DNA of 55,115 bases from JBHIAG01 sp046758465 (GTDB lineage Bacteria; Acidobacteriota; Terriglobia; Acidiferrales; 2-02-FULL-67-57), in contig JBHIAG010000002.1 in assembly GCA_046758465.1 (NCBI GenBank), positions 1-55,115 on the forward strand, written 5' to 3'. How positions within the stretch are numbered: position 1 is the first letter of the stretch; every line of letters starts with the position of its first letter. Below are positions 1-7,905 of the stretch, one piece after another. Made by a program: the position numbers and the translations under genes. A model generated the notes under the pieces. The model had not been told where the DNA came from, did no database searches, and saw only the letters and a program-made list of their open reading frames with translations.

Positions 1-603
1 CTATACACAGCGTCTTGACTCCAACTCGGCCTAGCCAGTCCCGCACTGCTTGCGCGCAGAACTCCGGGCCATTGTCCGAGCGGAGATGCTCCGGGGTCCC
101 CCGGAGCGCGAACAGCTCAGCCAGCAACTCCAGCACATCCTCAGAGCGAATCTGTCGGGCCACGCGAATGGCCACGCATTCCCGGGTGTACTCGTCGATC
201 ACCGTCAGCAGCCGCAAGGCCCGGCCAGCACGAGGTCGTAGGCCCAGAGGTGGTTGGGCCCACCGGGACGCAGGCGGACACAGGACCCGTCCTGCAGCCA
301 GAGACGGCCTCGTTGGGGCTGTTTCTGCGGCACTTTCAATCCCTCCCGCCGCCAGATCCGCTCCACCCGCTTGTGGTTCACCTGCCCGCCGGCCCGCCGG
401 AGCAGGGCGGTGATGCGCCGGTAGCCATAGCGACCGTACTGGCCAGCCAGTCGGACGATGGCCCGGGTCAGGGGGCCCTCATCCTCCCGCAAGACCGGCT
501 GCTGCCGCTGGGTGGAACGGGCTTGGCCCAGCACCCGGCAGGCCCGGCGCTCCGAGACGCCCAGCACCTCACAGACCCGCATCACGGTCTGCCGCCAGCG
601 GGC
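1..603 (-). pseudogene. IS3-family transposase orfB (DDE integrase), frameshifted and cut by window start
   Basis: The frame from about 603 to 207 encodes an HTH_21-type domain (GRYGYRRITALLRR, NHKRVERIWRREGLKVPQ) and the start of the rve integrase core (NHLWAYDLV, carrying the first catalytic Asp). It then stops at about 205. The integrase core resumes in another frame below about 215 (LLTVIDEYTRE, then LRSDNGPEF with the second Asp). Compared with the usual spacing between these motifs, roughly a dozen bases are missing at the junction, so orfB is probably dead. The catalytic Glu would lie beyond the window edge. Confidence 0.75.
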
Positions 604-608
604 TGGGC

Positions 609-887
609 TTAGGAGTTTCCCCGCGCCGCCTCCAGCAAAATCTGCTTCTCCAGGGTGAGATCGGCAACCGCTCGCCGCAAGCGGGCGTTCTCCTGCTCGA
701 GCTGCTGCAGCCGCTTGACCTGCTCCATCCGCAGTCCGCCATACTCCTTGCGCCAGCGGTAGTAGGTCTGCTCGGTCACCCCCAGGGCTCGGCACACCTC
801 GGCCACGGTGCTGCCCTTGGAAAGCAGGACCTCGGCTTCGCGGAGTTTGTGGATGATCTGCTCGACGGAGTGCTTCTTCCTAGGCAT
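609..887 (-). CDS. IS3-family transposase orfA
   Basis: A 92-aa protein with an N-terminal HTH of the Tnp_1/HTH_8 type (KHSVEQIIHKLREAEVLLSK, then VAEVCRALGVTEQTYYRW) and a C-terminal leucine-rich coiled coil (LQQLEQENARLRRAVADL). This is the standard orfA plan that binds the IS ends and is normally fused to orfB by a -1 frameshift. It overlaps the orfB reading frame near 605, as expected. The gene looks intact even though orfB is broken. Confidence 0.85.
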   Translation of the reverse strand: MPRKKHSVEQIIHKLREAEVLLSKGSTVAEVCRALGVTEQTYYRWRKEYGGLRMEQVKRLQQLEQENARLRRAVADLTLEKQILLEAARGNS

Positions 888-962
888 CCTGGCCTCCTCA
901 ACAAGGGCCCAATCCTAACATTCGAACTGGACCGGTTTTGGGGGGTCAGGTCAGGAGAAAAG

Positions 963-1008
963 TGGCGGGGCCGACGGGACTCGAACCCGCGACCTCCTGC
1001 GTGACAGG
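963..1008 (-). repeat. Attachment-site repeat: detached 3' half of tRNA-Asp (left island end)
   Basis: These 46 bp are identical to 25822-25867, the 3' part of tRNA-Asp from the encoded CCA through the T-arm and variable loop to the anticodon. Identity stops sharply after GACAGG, and no tRNA 5' half follows. A duplicated tRNA 3' end is the classic footprint of tyrosine-recombinase integration, so this is read as the distal att site of the 24.9-kb island. Confidence 0.85.
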
Positions 1009-1313
1009 AAGACTCAGAAACACTATCTTGCTGGCCCGTCTAGCTTTGTTCTGCGCGATGTAGCACGGTTTTCCACGGTATTCGGCAGTCAATGGACCCA
1101 AGTGGAGGGGTCGTATGCGCTCTCTCGGAAGTTCCCGATGTCGCACAAGTCGAGGAAGTCGCCAGATCGCGGACAGCAATGCCCTGGAACGCACAGACTT
1201 CGCTTGTGACGCACGATCCACACTTGGGGGTGCCTGGGGCACCCACGCGGTTCGCGGCGCTCACAGCGCAACTTTATTTTTCTAAAGTTTAATTCTAGCC
1301 GTGGCGCGGGACG
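1009..1313. other. Non-coding stretch inside left island end
   Basis: No convincing gene is seen. Open frames here lack recognisable motifs and start signals. Near 1270-1300 the base composition is AT-richer than the surroundings, just before the first island ORF. Confidence 0.4.
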
Positions 1314-1664
1314 ATGCCCGAAGAGGCCGTAGCCGTCCAAACCGAAGATCAGCCCGAGCCGACCCAGGCAGGCCATCCGCCGGAGTGCGGCTGCCAGTCT
1401 TGCCGGCGGGAGCGGAAGCGGCTGGCGGACGAGGAGTGGTGGGCCATGCACTCGGAGGCATGGGGCGAACTGCCCAGCCGCCGAGATGAAGCGCGGGGGC
1501 TCTTGTACATGGTCGGCAAAAACGGCGACACGGTGGACACCATCCGCGCCCTCATTGCCGTCCCGCCAAAGGTCGAGGCCGTCTTGCTGGCCTACGCTCA
1601 GACAGACCGGAATGCCCAGCGCGGGATCGAGCGGGTGGCGGAGGCGTTTGAGCGGTTGCTCTAA
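1314..1664 (+). CDS. Hypothetical protein with Cys pair
   Basis: A 116-aa protein of unrecognised function. Residues 24-31 hold a Cys pair (ECGCQSC) followed by a basic stretch (RRERKRL), which could bind metal but matches no family I know. The rest is charged and helical, with no signal peptide or membrane segment. A GGGAC just upstream is a weak ribosome-binding site. It is the first ORF inside the island and has no partner in an obvious operon. Confidence 0.5.
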   Translation: MPEEAVAVQTEDQPEPTQAGHPPECGCQSCRRERKRLADEEWWAMHSEAWGELPSRRDEARGLLYMVGKNGDTVDTIRALIAVPPKVEAVLLAYAQTDRNAQRGIERVAEAFERLL

Positions 1665-1713
1665 GACGGTGAGAAGCGTACCATCGAACAGATAGCAAAT
1701 TAGAAGGTTCAGC

Positions 1714-2016
1714 ATGAAACCCGTGAACGTTGGGCGTGAGCCAGACGATCCTGTAGAGCATGCCCTGTGGCAGTTTGCTAGCCTTGCGAACCGAAACGCC
1801 CTGCACGTATACGATTGGGACAGGTTTTACGGGTTTATCGCCCTAGCGCACGAGAACAAGAAAAGCTGGGATCGTGATGATGTTCGTAAGCTGCTGCGCA
1901 AGTACCAATTCAACGAGGATTTTGTCCAGGAGCTCGGCGATGCCTACTGGCACGGACTATGTGCCTTGGAGAAGCGCAGAAGGATAGAATTCGGGAACAG
2001 AGAGCCAGTTGGATAA
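1714..2016 (+). CDS. Hypothetical protein
   Basis: A 100-aa, Trp/Tyr-rich, soluble, charged protein without recognised motifs. An AGAAGG lies about 11 nt before the ATG. The composition (alternating acidic and basic helices, WDRDDVRKLLRKYQF) resembles small accessory proteins of mobile elements, but no function can be assigned. Confidence 0.5.
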   Translation: MKPVNVGREPDDPVEHALWQFASLANRNALHVYDWDRFYGFIALAHENKKSWDRDDVRKLLRKYQFNEDFVQELGDAYWHGLCALEKRRRIEFGNREPVG

Positions 2017-2106
2017 CGAAATTACCTGCCCCGCAGTCTAGCTTCAATCCCCTCCGCCACCTCCCGCAGCTGAGCCAGCCGGTCCCTGAGACAAGAATAA
2101 GCTGAT

Positions 2107-2490
2107 ATGCTCCTGAGCATGGAGAAGGCAAGCGAGGGATGGGGCTCGTACTGGGAGCAGCGTAGGGTTCATTACTGGGTCGTGCTCGGGGTACGAACAC
2201 TCTGCGGCCAAGTCCACAAAGATACGAGTGATTTCAGAGTCCTCTCTGCCGCCGAAATAAGACGTGCCTATGAGCTAGACCCGTCAGGGAGCGGACTTTC
2301 CGGAAGTCTGTGTAAGGCCTGCTATGGGCTGACGGACCTCGAAGGTGAACATCAGCTCATCGAGTCGGGTTCTAGGGAGTGGGGTTGTAGCTGCGGGGTC
2401 ACGTTCAAACCTGGCGACTATATCCCCGAGGTCTATGAGGAGCACCGACAGGAGGTTGAGCGAAGAAGGAGTGCCCGTGGTGGAGCCTGA
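2107..2490 (+). CDS. Hypothetical protein with C-terminal Cys-rich region
   Basis: A 127-aa protein. Four Cys in the second half (CGQ near 36, CKACYG near 72-75, WGCSCGV near 97-99) could form a small zinc site, but the spacing fits no zinc ribbon I recognise. The start is uncertain: the ATG at 2119 (MEKASEGW) is an alternative, and neither has a strong Shine-Dalgarno. It lies alone in the left end of the island. Confidence 0.45.
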   Translation: MLLSMEKASEGWGSYWEQRRVHYWVVLGVRTLCGQVHKDTSDFRVLSAAEIRRAYELDPSGSGLSGSLCKACYGLTDLEGEHQLIESGSREWGCSCGVTFKPGDYIPEVYEEHRQEVERRRSARGGA

Positions 2491-2493
2491 GGT

Positions 2494-2592
2494 TCAGCAC
2501 CCTCCCCCCTCCACCTTGGCGATCTTCCGCCAGATGCGCTCCAGGCGCAGGGCGCGGCGGCTGGCAGCGGGGGACAGCGACGGGGTTGACAT
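2494..2592 (-). CDS. Possible 32-aa basic small protein
   Basis: A short ATG-initiated frame whose product is rich in Arg/Lys and predicted helical in the middle (RRALRLERIWRKIAKVEG). It lies downstream of the methyltransferase and its terminal repeat, on the same strand. It is too short to judge by composition and may be a remnant of a larger gene. Confidence 0.25.
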   Translation of the reverse strand: MSTPSLSPAASRRALRLERIWRKIAKVEGGGC

Positions 2593-2616
2593 CACACGGC
2601 CCATCTGGGGAGCAGC

Positions 2617-2658
2617 CTACTCCGTGAAGTTCATGCGGCGCAGCAGGTCCTGGAAGCG
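2617..2658 (-). repeat. Array repeat unit 1 (peptide-tail part only)
   Basis: Read on the minus strand, this 42-nt stretch encodes RFQDLLRRMNFTE-stop, one of at least seven copies of the same peptide end in the island. It begins 22 nt after the methyltransferase stop codon. The promoter half of the unit is not recognisable here. Confidence 0.8.
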
Positions 2659-2680
2659 GAGGTCGGAACCCAGCGGTAGC

Positions 2681-3349
2681 TCATCGGTTCGCCATCACGC
2701 AGGTGACTTCCCGCCCAAGCTGACGCCGCTCTGTTCGAATGTTGCAGAAGCCCGCACGACGCACTAGTGCTTGAACTTCTTCAGCCTCCGTTTCCGTGAA
2801 GCCCGGCGCTACCATGAATTTTCGGGATGGGTGCTTCATCCGAAGACACAGAAACAGAAGGCCCCCTTCGTCCAGTACCCGGCTGACTTCCCTGAAATCG
2901 TTCTCGGGGCTTGTCCAGTGGTGGAACGTATTCACGGTACATATTTTGGTGAACCGCCCGTCCTCGTAGGGCAAACTCGAGACCGTGCCCTGTCTGAGTT
3001 CGACTCGGCCTGTCTTGATGAACTCTCGATTGCGCCTCGACGCCTGCTTCACCATCAGTGCAGAAACGTCGATACCAGCGACAAATCCGTTGGTAGCTCG
3101 CTTCTCCAACATGTGGATCAAGGTGCCGGGGCCAAACCCAATTTCAAGCACGCGGTCATCGGGCTGAACGTTGAGCAACTCAACCGTCAGCCGGTTCATG
3201 TATGCGTTCTTGGCGGCCATAAGGTGGCCAACGGCCCACCCCAGGACCCCGACCGGGTGCCCAAACTGCCGGGTCCATGTGGATCGCTTGCAGGCTCCGG
3301 GAGCACCGGTTTCAGGCGACATGGGCTTTTCGCGTGTGGTCGTGTTCAT
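2681..3349 (-). CDS. Class I SAM-dependent methyltransferase
   Basis: About 222 aa with a Methyltransf_11/25 fold. Motif I (VLEIGFGPGTLI) lies near residue 67, the acidic loop (VAGIDVSALMV) follows, then the post-I region (LPYEDGRFTKICTVNTFHHW) and a late strand (LFLCLRM). It probably methylates a small molecule or lipid; the substrate is unknown. The open frame can be read upstream to 3385, but that part is the promoter itself (TTGACT at 3380-3385, TAGGAT at 3357-3362). The start is therefore the ATG at 3349, almost leaderless, or the ATG at 3322. It is the first minus-strand cassette of the array. Confidence 0.8.
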   Translation of the reverse strand: MNTTTREKPMSPETGAPGACKRSTWTRQFGHPVGVLGWAVGHLMAAKNAYMNRLTVELLNVQPDDRVLEIGFGPGTLIHMLEKRATNGFVAGIDVSALMVKQASRRNREFIKTGRVELRQGTVSSLPYEDGRFTKICTVNTFHHWTSPENDFREVSRVLDEGGLLFLCLRMKHPSRKFMVAPGFTETEAEEVQALVRRAGFCNIRTERRQLGREVTCVMANR

Positions 3350-3356
3350 TGAGGCC

Positions 3357-3398
3357 ATCCTAAGCCGCACACGCACCCAAGTCAACGCGCAGAGCCTA
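3357..3398 (-). promoter_or_regulatory. Array repeat unit 2: promoter for the methyltransferase, with degraded tail
   Basis: TTGACT at 3380-3385, a 17-bp spacer and TAGGAT at 3357-3362. The spacer begins TGGGTG, like units 12 and 13. Ten nt upstream of the -35 box is a TAG at 3396-3398 preceded by GCGAG, a damaged version of the peptide-tail part of the unit (about 10 nt shorter). Confidence 0.8.
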
Positions 3399-3425
3399 CT
3401 CGCCTGCGGCGCTGGCGTAGTGGGC

Positions 3426-4538
3426 TCAACCCCAGATACTTCGAGCGGTTTCCACTACGAGCCGGAGTTTGTGTGTCTGGTCTTCCACTGAAATGCGGTT
3501 GCCAAGAATCGATGTAGCGAAGCCACACTGCGGGCTGAGCCCTAATCGTTCCAGCGGCACATACTGGCTCGCCTCGCCAATACGCTCGATGAGTTCCTCA
3601 CGTGTCTCCAACCGCGATGTCTTCGTGGTCACTAGGCCGAGCACCACGATCTTATCGTCCGGCACGTGCCGCAGTGGCTCAAAGGTGCCCGAACGAGCAT
3701 CATCGTATTCGAGCAGGAATCGCTGCGCCTTGACTTTTTGGAAGAGCGCCGGTGCGATCGGTTCGTAGCTGCCTTCCACGAGCCATCGACTGCCCTGGTT
3801 GCCTCGGCAGAGGTGAAAGCCAATGGTGACCTGCGGCGGGGCTGCCGCTATGACGGCATTGTCGAGTTCAATGGCGCGTTCGAGCCACCACTTTACACTT
3901 CCTGCCTGTTGCTCATAGAAGGCGCGTGTACGGGGATCAATCAACAAGGCATAGTGCGGAGCGTCAATTTGGACGTAGGTTGTCCCCAGGCGCACGAGTT
4001 CCTCTACTTCTTCCCGCAGGATTTCGACCACATCGGTCAAGAAGGAGTCGAGGGTCGGATAGACATGGCCCGAGCGCTCGCGCGACCAGAAATTCGCCCA
4101 GAGGCTCGGACTGGGCAGCGTAATCTTTGGGATGCGGCGAGTCCGCCCACGTAAGTAGGTGAACTCCTCAGCCGAGATGTGGCGCCGCCGCCGCAGCTTA
4201 CCCACCACGCCTAGGTTCGATGGGCGTTCGACATCTCGGTTCCCTACTTGCGGGTCTCCACGCCACTCACCCCATAGGAACGCGTCCAGCGTGTACTCGC
4301 CAAAACCCTCGACCGCCGCTGTCATCTGGCTCTGGAACGACTGGCGGCGCATCTCGCCGTCGGTGATAATGTCGAGTCCGGCTTCCTCTTGCAGCGCCAC
4401 CGCTTGATCCACTGCGCGGTCTTCGATCCTTTTGAACTCCGCTGGCGTCAGCCCACCCACGGCGGGTTGCTTTTGAGCGGCGAGCAATTCCGGCGGGCGA
4501 AGGAGGCTGCCCACTACATCGGCCCGTGCGGTGATCAT
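3426..4538 (-). CDS. MetE-like cobalamin-independent methionine synthase family protein
   Basis: About 370 aa, matching only the C-terminal catalytic barrel of MetE (full MetE is about 750 aa), as in the 'methionine synthase II' and epoxyalkane:CoM transferase groups. Candidate zinc ligands are visible: the His/Cys pair in FHLCRGN, the Glu in LLEYDD and the Cys in SPQCGFA. The frame opens at 4598 only because the promoter reads through in frame; the ATG at 4538 (MITARADVVGSLLRP) fits the family start. The substrate is unknown, since many such short homologues act on corrinoid or thiol methyl donors. Confidence 0.8.
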   Translation of the reverse strand: MITARADVVGSLLRPPELLAAQKQPAVGGLTPAEFKRIEDRAVDQAVALQEEAGLDIITDGEMRRQSFQSQMTAAVEGFGEYTLDAFLWGEWRGDPQVGNRDVERPSNLGVVGKLRRRRHISAEEFTYLRGRTRRIPKITLPSPSLWANFWSRERSGHVYPTLDSFLTDVVEILREEVEELVRLGTTYVQIDAPHYALLIDPRTRAFYEQQAGSVKWWLERAIELDNAVIAAAPPQVTIGFHLCRGNQGSRWLVEGSYEPIAPALFQKVKAQRFLLEYDDARSGTFEPLRHVPDDKIVVLGLVTTKTSRLETREELIERIGEASQYVPLERLGLSPQCGFATSILGNRISVEDQTHKLRLVVETARSIWG

Positions 4539-4569
4539 GGTTGGCCAGAGAACCCGACGGTTAGCGGGC

Positions 4570-4649
4570 ATCCTAGACCGCGCCTCCCGACAAGTCAACG
4601 CGCAAGCTTACTCCGGGAAGTTCTTGCAGCGGAGGTGGGAGTGGAAGCG
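4570..4649 (-). promoter_or_regulatory. Array repeat unit 3: complete unit (peptide tail + promoter)
   Basis: The tail at 4608-4649 reads RFHSHLRCKNFPE-stop (TAA at 4608-4610). Nine nt later come TTGACT (4593-4598), a 17-bp spacer and TAGGAT (4570-4575). It drives the MetE-like gene and follows the stop of the membrane methyltransferase gene. Two further in-frame residues before the tail (Q-P) suggest that the homology begins near a D-P-R-F motif. Confidence 0.85.
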
Positions 4650-4672
4650 AGGTTGCCGCAATGGGTCGCTCG

Positions 4673-5248
4673 TCACCGGGAGGGTAGCCCAAGGTACCGA
4701 GGAACCTGCTTGCAGTAACGTGCGTAATCCTCGCCATGCACCTTACGCAGATGTTCCTCTTCCGTTAGAACCATCATATGAGCGATAGCTGCGAATAGGA
4801 TCACCCATCCCAGGGCGTACCATGAAGGGCGAAGCACAGCCAATCCGATTATTATCGGAACACTTCCGACGATCTGGGGATTCCTGGTCACACGATAGAA
4901 GCCGGTCTGTCTCAGCACATTCACTTTTCGGCCCAAGGAGCGATCCAGCCCAAGCCCAGCCATTGCCGTGACCAAAAGAACGAGTCCGACGCCTATCAAA
5001 GTCACGCCACTAATCCTGAGGAGCGGATCGACACGCGGGTCGTGGAACCAGAACCTAGGCCAGCTGCACGGATTGTAGAGGCATGGAAAGCTGAAATACA
5101 AACTCCAGATCAGAAACTGGAGAGAAGAAGAAAACAGCGTCAGCCGACCTTTTTGTCGGTAGTCACGCCGGACGAAGATCCGAAAGATCACAAAGGCGCT
5201 GGCAAACAGTAGGAAAACATAAATGAGGTAGACGGTGGGGATCGTCAT
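4673..5248 (-). CDS. Isoprenylcysteine carboxyl methyltransferase/PEMT-like membrane methyltransferase
   Basis: About 191 aa with several hydrophobic segments (near 5-22, 37-60, 80-103, 130-160) and the C-terminal signature of the ICMT/NnrU-like group: FYRVTRNPQIVGSVP, then EEEHLRKVHGEDYARYCKQVPRYL. These enzymes methylate lipids or small substrates at the membrane using S-adenosylmethionine. The frame opens at 5326 across a promoter-like repeat; the ATG at 5248 directly precedes the first membrane helix. The target molecule is unknown. Confidence 0.8.
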   Translation of the reverse strand: MTIPTVYLIYVFLLFASAFVIFRIFVRRDYRQKGRLTLFSSSLQFLIWSLYFSFPCLYNPCSWPRFWFHDPRVDPLLRISGVTLIGVGLVLLVTAMAGLGLDRSLGRKVNVLRQTGFYRVTRNPQIVGSVPIIIGLAVLRPSWYALGWVILFAAIAHMMVLTEEEHLRKVHGEDYARYCKQVPRYLGLPSR

Positions 5249-5283
5249 GTAACCTTCCGACTGCAACTCCCCCCTTGGCAGCC

Positions 5284-5312
5284 ATCCTAGGCCCCACCCG
5301 CAGGCAAGCGCT
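5284..5312 (-). repeat. Array repeat unit 4b: promoter-half copy with altered -35
   Basis: On the minus strand it reads CTTGCCTGCGGGTGGGGCC then TAGGATGGCTGC, nearly identical to unit 5 on the opposite strand. The -35 position holds AGCGCT instead of TTGACT. Conservation of the spacer without the -35 box shows that the copy is homologous DNA, not just a convergent promoter. Confidence 0.7.
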
Positions 5313-5348
5313 GTGACCGCCGTCACATGTGAGTTGTGAGGAATGCTG

Positions 5349-5377
5349 GGGTTTCGCCCCGCCTACAGCCAAGTCAA
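5349..5377 (-). repeat. Array repeat unit 4a: -35 and spacer copy with lost -10
   Basis: TTGACT at 5372-5377 and the GGCGGGGCG end of the spacer are kept, but the -10 position reads AAACCC. It lies 60 bp upstream of unit 4b on the same strand, so the membrane methyltransferase gene has two tandem, differently damaged copies in front of it. Confidence 0.6.
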
Positions 5378-5522
5378 CGCGGGGTGTACGAGAACCAACT
5401 CTTTCCGGGTGGTCTAATTCCTGGACTCACGGCTTCGTAGAAGCAGGCAGTTGTAAGGGGATGTGCGGAAGGGTTTTTGGGCGGTTTCTGAAGGGCGCGC
5501 TGGGCGGTGTTCTAGGCCTGCG

Positions 5523-5551
5523 TTAACTTGCCTGCGGGCGGGGCGTAGGAT
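5523..5551 (+). promoter_or_regulatory. Array repeat unit 5: promoter, first on the plus strand
   Basis: TTAACT at 5523-5528, a 17-bp spacer (TGCCTGCGGGCGGGGCG) and TAGGAT at 5546-5551. A GGGAGAG and an ATG at 5580 follow, opening a 22-codon frame (MIGRAIAKHRAQ) that runs into the ankyrin remnant in another phase. It forms an inverted pair with unit 4b. Confidence 0.75.
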
Positions 5552-5631
5552 GGCTGCAACAACGGGAGAGTTCCTTCCTATGATTGGCCGTGCCATCGCA
5601 AAGCACCGCGCACAAGACCTAACACAAGAAA

Positions 5632-5928
5632 TTGGAGAGCAAGAATGACTGGCGAGGACAGTTAAATGGCACCACGGCGCTGATGGTTGCGGCATCGAAC
5701 GGGCACGCGGAGGTCGTTCGCACCTTGCTTGAGGCTGGCGCGGATGTCGATGCAAGAACTGAAGGCGGGATGCCGGCTCCGCTGAATGTACGTGGGATGA
5801 CAGCTCTGCTCGGTGCGGCAGGTGGGGGTCACACCGATGTCGTTCAAGCTCTACTCGATGGGGGTGCCGAGGACAACCTTGGCGCCACAATCATCTTTTT
5901 CCGGACTGACTCCATGTCGACGATGTAA
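5632..5928 (+). pseudogene. Ankyrin-repeat protein, 5' fragment
   Basis: Encodes about two ankyrin repeats: GTTALMVAASNGHAEVVRTL with LLEAGADVDAR, then GMTALLGAAGGGHTDVVQAL with LLDGGAEDN. The frame then drifts into unrelated sequence and stops. No good start exists in this frame (TTG at 5632); an SD-preceded ATG at 5580 lies in another phase, so a frameshift has separated start and repeats. A matching ankyrin C-terminal piece occurs at 8908-9027, on the far side of the catabolic trio. Confidence 0.65.
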
Positions 5929-6054
5929 GCGGCACTTGATTGCGGTAGACTAGGAGAGCAAGTCGTGGGTCCGATTACCCTGGATGGGAGTGGCCCGACC
6001 TAGCAGACCAGCCGGGTCAAGTTCACCGGCTGCCTCAACCGAGCGGAGTGTCTG

Positions 6055-6948
6055 ATGAAGCTGGCAGGAATCTATCCGATTGTTCCAACCCCCTTTGATG
6101 AATCAGGAAGAATCGATCCGGAAAGTATCCAGCGCCTGACTGCGTTCATGGCCGGCTGCGGCGTGCAGGGCCTTGCCATCCTGGGTGTGATGGGCGAGGC
6201 GCAGAAACTGAACGACGCCGAGCGGGTCGAAGTCATCAAGGCATTCCGTACCGCCCTTCCGGAAAACTTGGCTTTGGTCGTCGGGGTCCGTGCCGCTGGA
6301 ACCGATCCCGCCGTGGACCAGGCGCGGACGGCGCAGGACTTGGGCGCCAATGCCTTGCTGGTGGGCCCGCCGCCCATCCAGAAGGACGGCGCCATTTTTA
6401 CTTACTACCAGCGCGTCGCCCAGGCGGTCGACGTACCTCTTGTGATCCATGACTACCCGGCATCAACAGGTATCCTGATGTCTCCAGAACTGATCGCCCG
6501 GTTGCATCGCGAGGTGGAGGGGATTCCCTACATCAAGCTGGAAGACCCGCCCACGGGGCCGAAGATGGACAGGGTGCGCGAGCTGGCGGGTGACCCCCTG
6601 GGCGTGTTCGGGGCCCTGGGCGGAATGTACGCGTTCGAAGAGCTGGACCGGGGCGCGCTCGGCATCATGACCGGCTTCGCCTATCCCGAACTTCTGGTTG
6701 ACCTCTACCAGCGCTACTCGAAGGGTGATGTCGCCGGCGCGGCGACGCTCTTCTATGACATGCTGCCTCTCATCCGCTTTGAGTTTCAGCCGGGGATGGG
6801 GATTTCGCTCCGCAAGCACATCCTGGTGCAGCGGGGCATCATTCGAACCGCCACCATCCGTCACCCGGGCGCGCAGGCCGACGCCAGGACCTTGGAACAC
6901 CTCGAGCGAATCCTGGACCACATGAGGCAGCGCGGCTACAAAGTCTAG
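6055..6948 (+). CDS. Dihydrodipicolinate synthase/N-acetylneuraminate lyase family aldolase
   Basis: A 297-aa TIM barrel of the DapA/NanA family, usual length. The Schiff-base Lys is K161 (YIKLED), the catalytic Tyr is Y134 in HDYPASTG, and the phosphate-loop-like segment reads GVMGEAQKL where true DapA has GTTGE. This points to a sugar-acid or keto-acid aldolase/dehydratase rather than lysine biosynthesis. It is followed 24 nt later by an FAH-family gene and then an SDR, a combination typical of uronate, hydroxyproline or aromatic-acid catabolism. Confidence 0.85.
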   Translation: MKLAGIYPIVPTPFDESGRIDPESIQRLTAFMAGCGVQGLAILGVMGEAQKLNDAERVEVIKAFRTALPENLALVVGVRAAGTDPAVDQARTAQDLGANALLVGPPPIQKDGAIFTYYQRVAQAVDVPLVIHDYPASTGILMSPELIARLHREVEGIPYIKLEDPPTGPKMDRVRELAGDPLGVFGALGGMYAFEELDRGALGIMTGFAYPELLVDLYQRYSKGDVAGAATLFYDMLPLIRFEFQPGMGISLRKHILVQRGIIRTATIRHPGAQADARTLEHLERILDHMRQRGYKV

Positions 6949-6972
6949 CGATTCCCGCGGAGGCAACCGCTC

Positions 6973-7836
6973 ATGCGTCTGGCATCCATCCGTACTCACA
7001 AGGGCGAGACCGCTGCCGTGGTTCTGGATGATGGAGCGTTGCCTGTCGAGCGTCTGGCCGCTGCCCGGCAGAAACCGCTGCCGGCTACCCTGATGGAGCT
7101 GATCGCCGGTGGCCATCTCCCGGCTGTGGCTTCGGTGATGGCAGAGGACCCGCTGCCGGAACTAATTCCTCACGACAAGGTGGCCTACGGCCCTCCACTC
7201 CAACGGCCGGGGAAGATCTGGGGCATCGGCCTCAACTACCGTGAGCACGCTCGCGATCTCGATGTGAGTATGCCGACCCATCCGGCCAGCTTCATGAAAC
7301 CCGCCACCGCCATCATCGGATTCGGAGAAGCCATCTGCCTGCCCGCCGAGTCCCAGCGGGTGACGGCAGAAGCGGAGCTCGGCGTCATCATTGGCCGTCG
7401 TTGCCGCAACGCTAGCGGAGAAGAAGCGCGTCAGGCCATCTTCGGTTTCACCTGTGTGCTCGACATGACCGCCGAAGACATCCTGCGGCAGAATCCGCGC
7501 TTCCTGACCCGGGCCAAGAGCTTCGACACCTTTTTCAGTTTCGGGCCCGTTGTCCTGACCGCCGATGAAGTGTCCGACCTCCGCCAGCTGGTGGTGCGCA
7601 CCATCGTCAACGAGGAAGTTCGCGCGGAGAACACCGTGTCCAACATGACGTTCGATCCCCTCGAATTGATACGGTTTCACTCGCAGGGGATGACGCTGGA
7701 ACCGGGCGACATCATCTCCACCGGCACGCCGGGGGCCTGGCCGGTCCAGCCGGGCGATGTAGTGCGCTGCGAGATTTCGGGCTTCCCTCACTTGGAGAAT
7801 CGAGTTCAAGCGCCGGCGCGGGAGGGACAGAGCTAA
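6973..7836 (+). CDS. Fumarylacetoacetate hydrolase family protein
   Basis: 287 aa. The N-terminal cap region (MRLASIRTHKGETAAVVLDDG) is followed by the FAH core: WGIGLNYREHARDL, then the metal-site segment EAELGVIIGRRC with a later Asp in FTCVLDMTAEDI, and the end motif GDIISTGTPGAW. Family members hydrolyse or decarboxylate diketo-acids, or hydrate/dehydrate keto-sugar acids. It lies in the trio with the aldolase and the SDR and probably processes the same carbon skeleton. Confidence 0.88.
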   Translation: MRLASIRTHKGETAAVVLDDGALPVERLAAARQKPLPATLMELIAGGHLPAVASVMAEDPLPELIPHDKVAYGPPLQRPGKIWGIGLNYREHARDLDVSMPTHPASFMKPATAIIGFGEAICLPAESQRVTAEAELGVIIGRRCRNASGEEARQAIFGFTCVLDMTAEDILRQNPRFLTRAKSFDTFFSFGPVVLTADEVSDLRQLVVRTIVNEEVRAENTVSNMTFDPLELIRFHSQGMTLEPGDIISTGTPGAWPVQPGDVVRCEISGFPHLENRVQAPAREGQS

Positions 7837-7905
7837 GAAGCAACAGGACGGGACGTTGCCTCGGCTTCGTCCCCCTACACTCGGCGTTCAGCAGAGGAGG
7901 ACACC

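Larger units (their letters stand above)
1..954 (-). mobile_element. IS3-family insertion sequence, partial
   Basis: Two overlapping minus-strand transposase frames (orfA, orfB) with the usual IS3-family layout are followed, upstream of orfA, by an end sequence around 918-954. Read on the minus strand it begins TGACCTGACCCCCC and continues into AAAACCGGTCC, which looks like an IS3-group terminal inverted repeat. The other end lies outside the window. The IS end sits only about 10 bp from the isolated tRNA-Asp fragment at 963, so the element landed at, or defines, the edge of the genomic island. Confidence 0.8.

Noticed and set aside
3350..5380. N-terminal extensions of the minus-strand genes (frames beginning MTWVRVRLRM, MTCREARSRM)
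   Set aside because: These residues are the in-frame reading of TTGACT-N17-TAGGATG promoters, upstream of transcription start, so later ATG codons were chosen.
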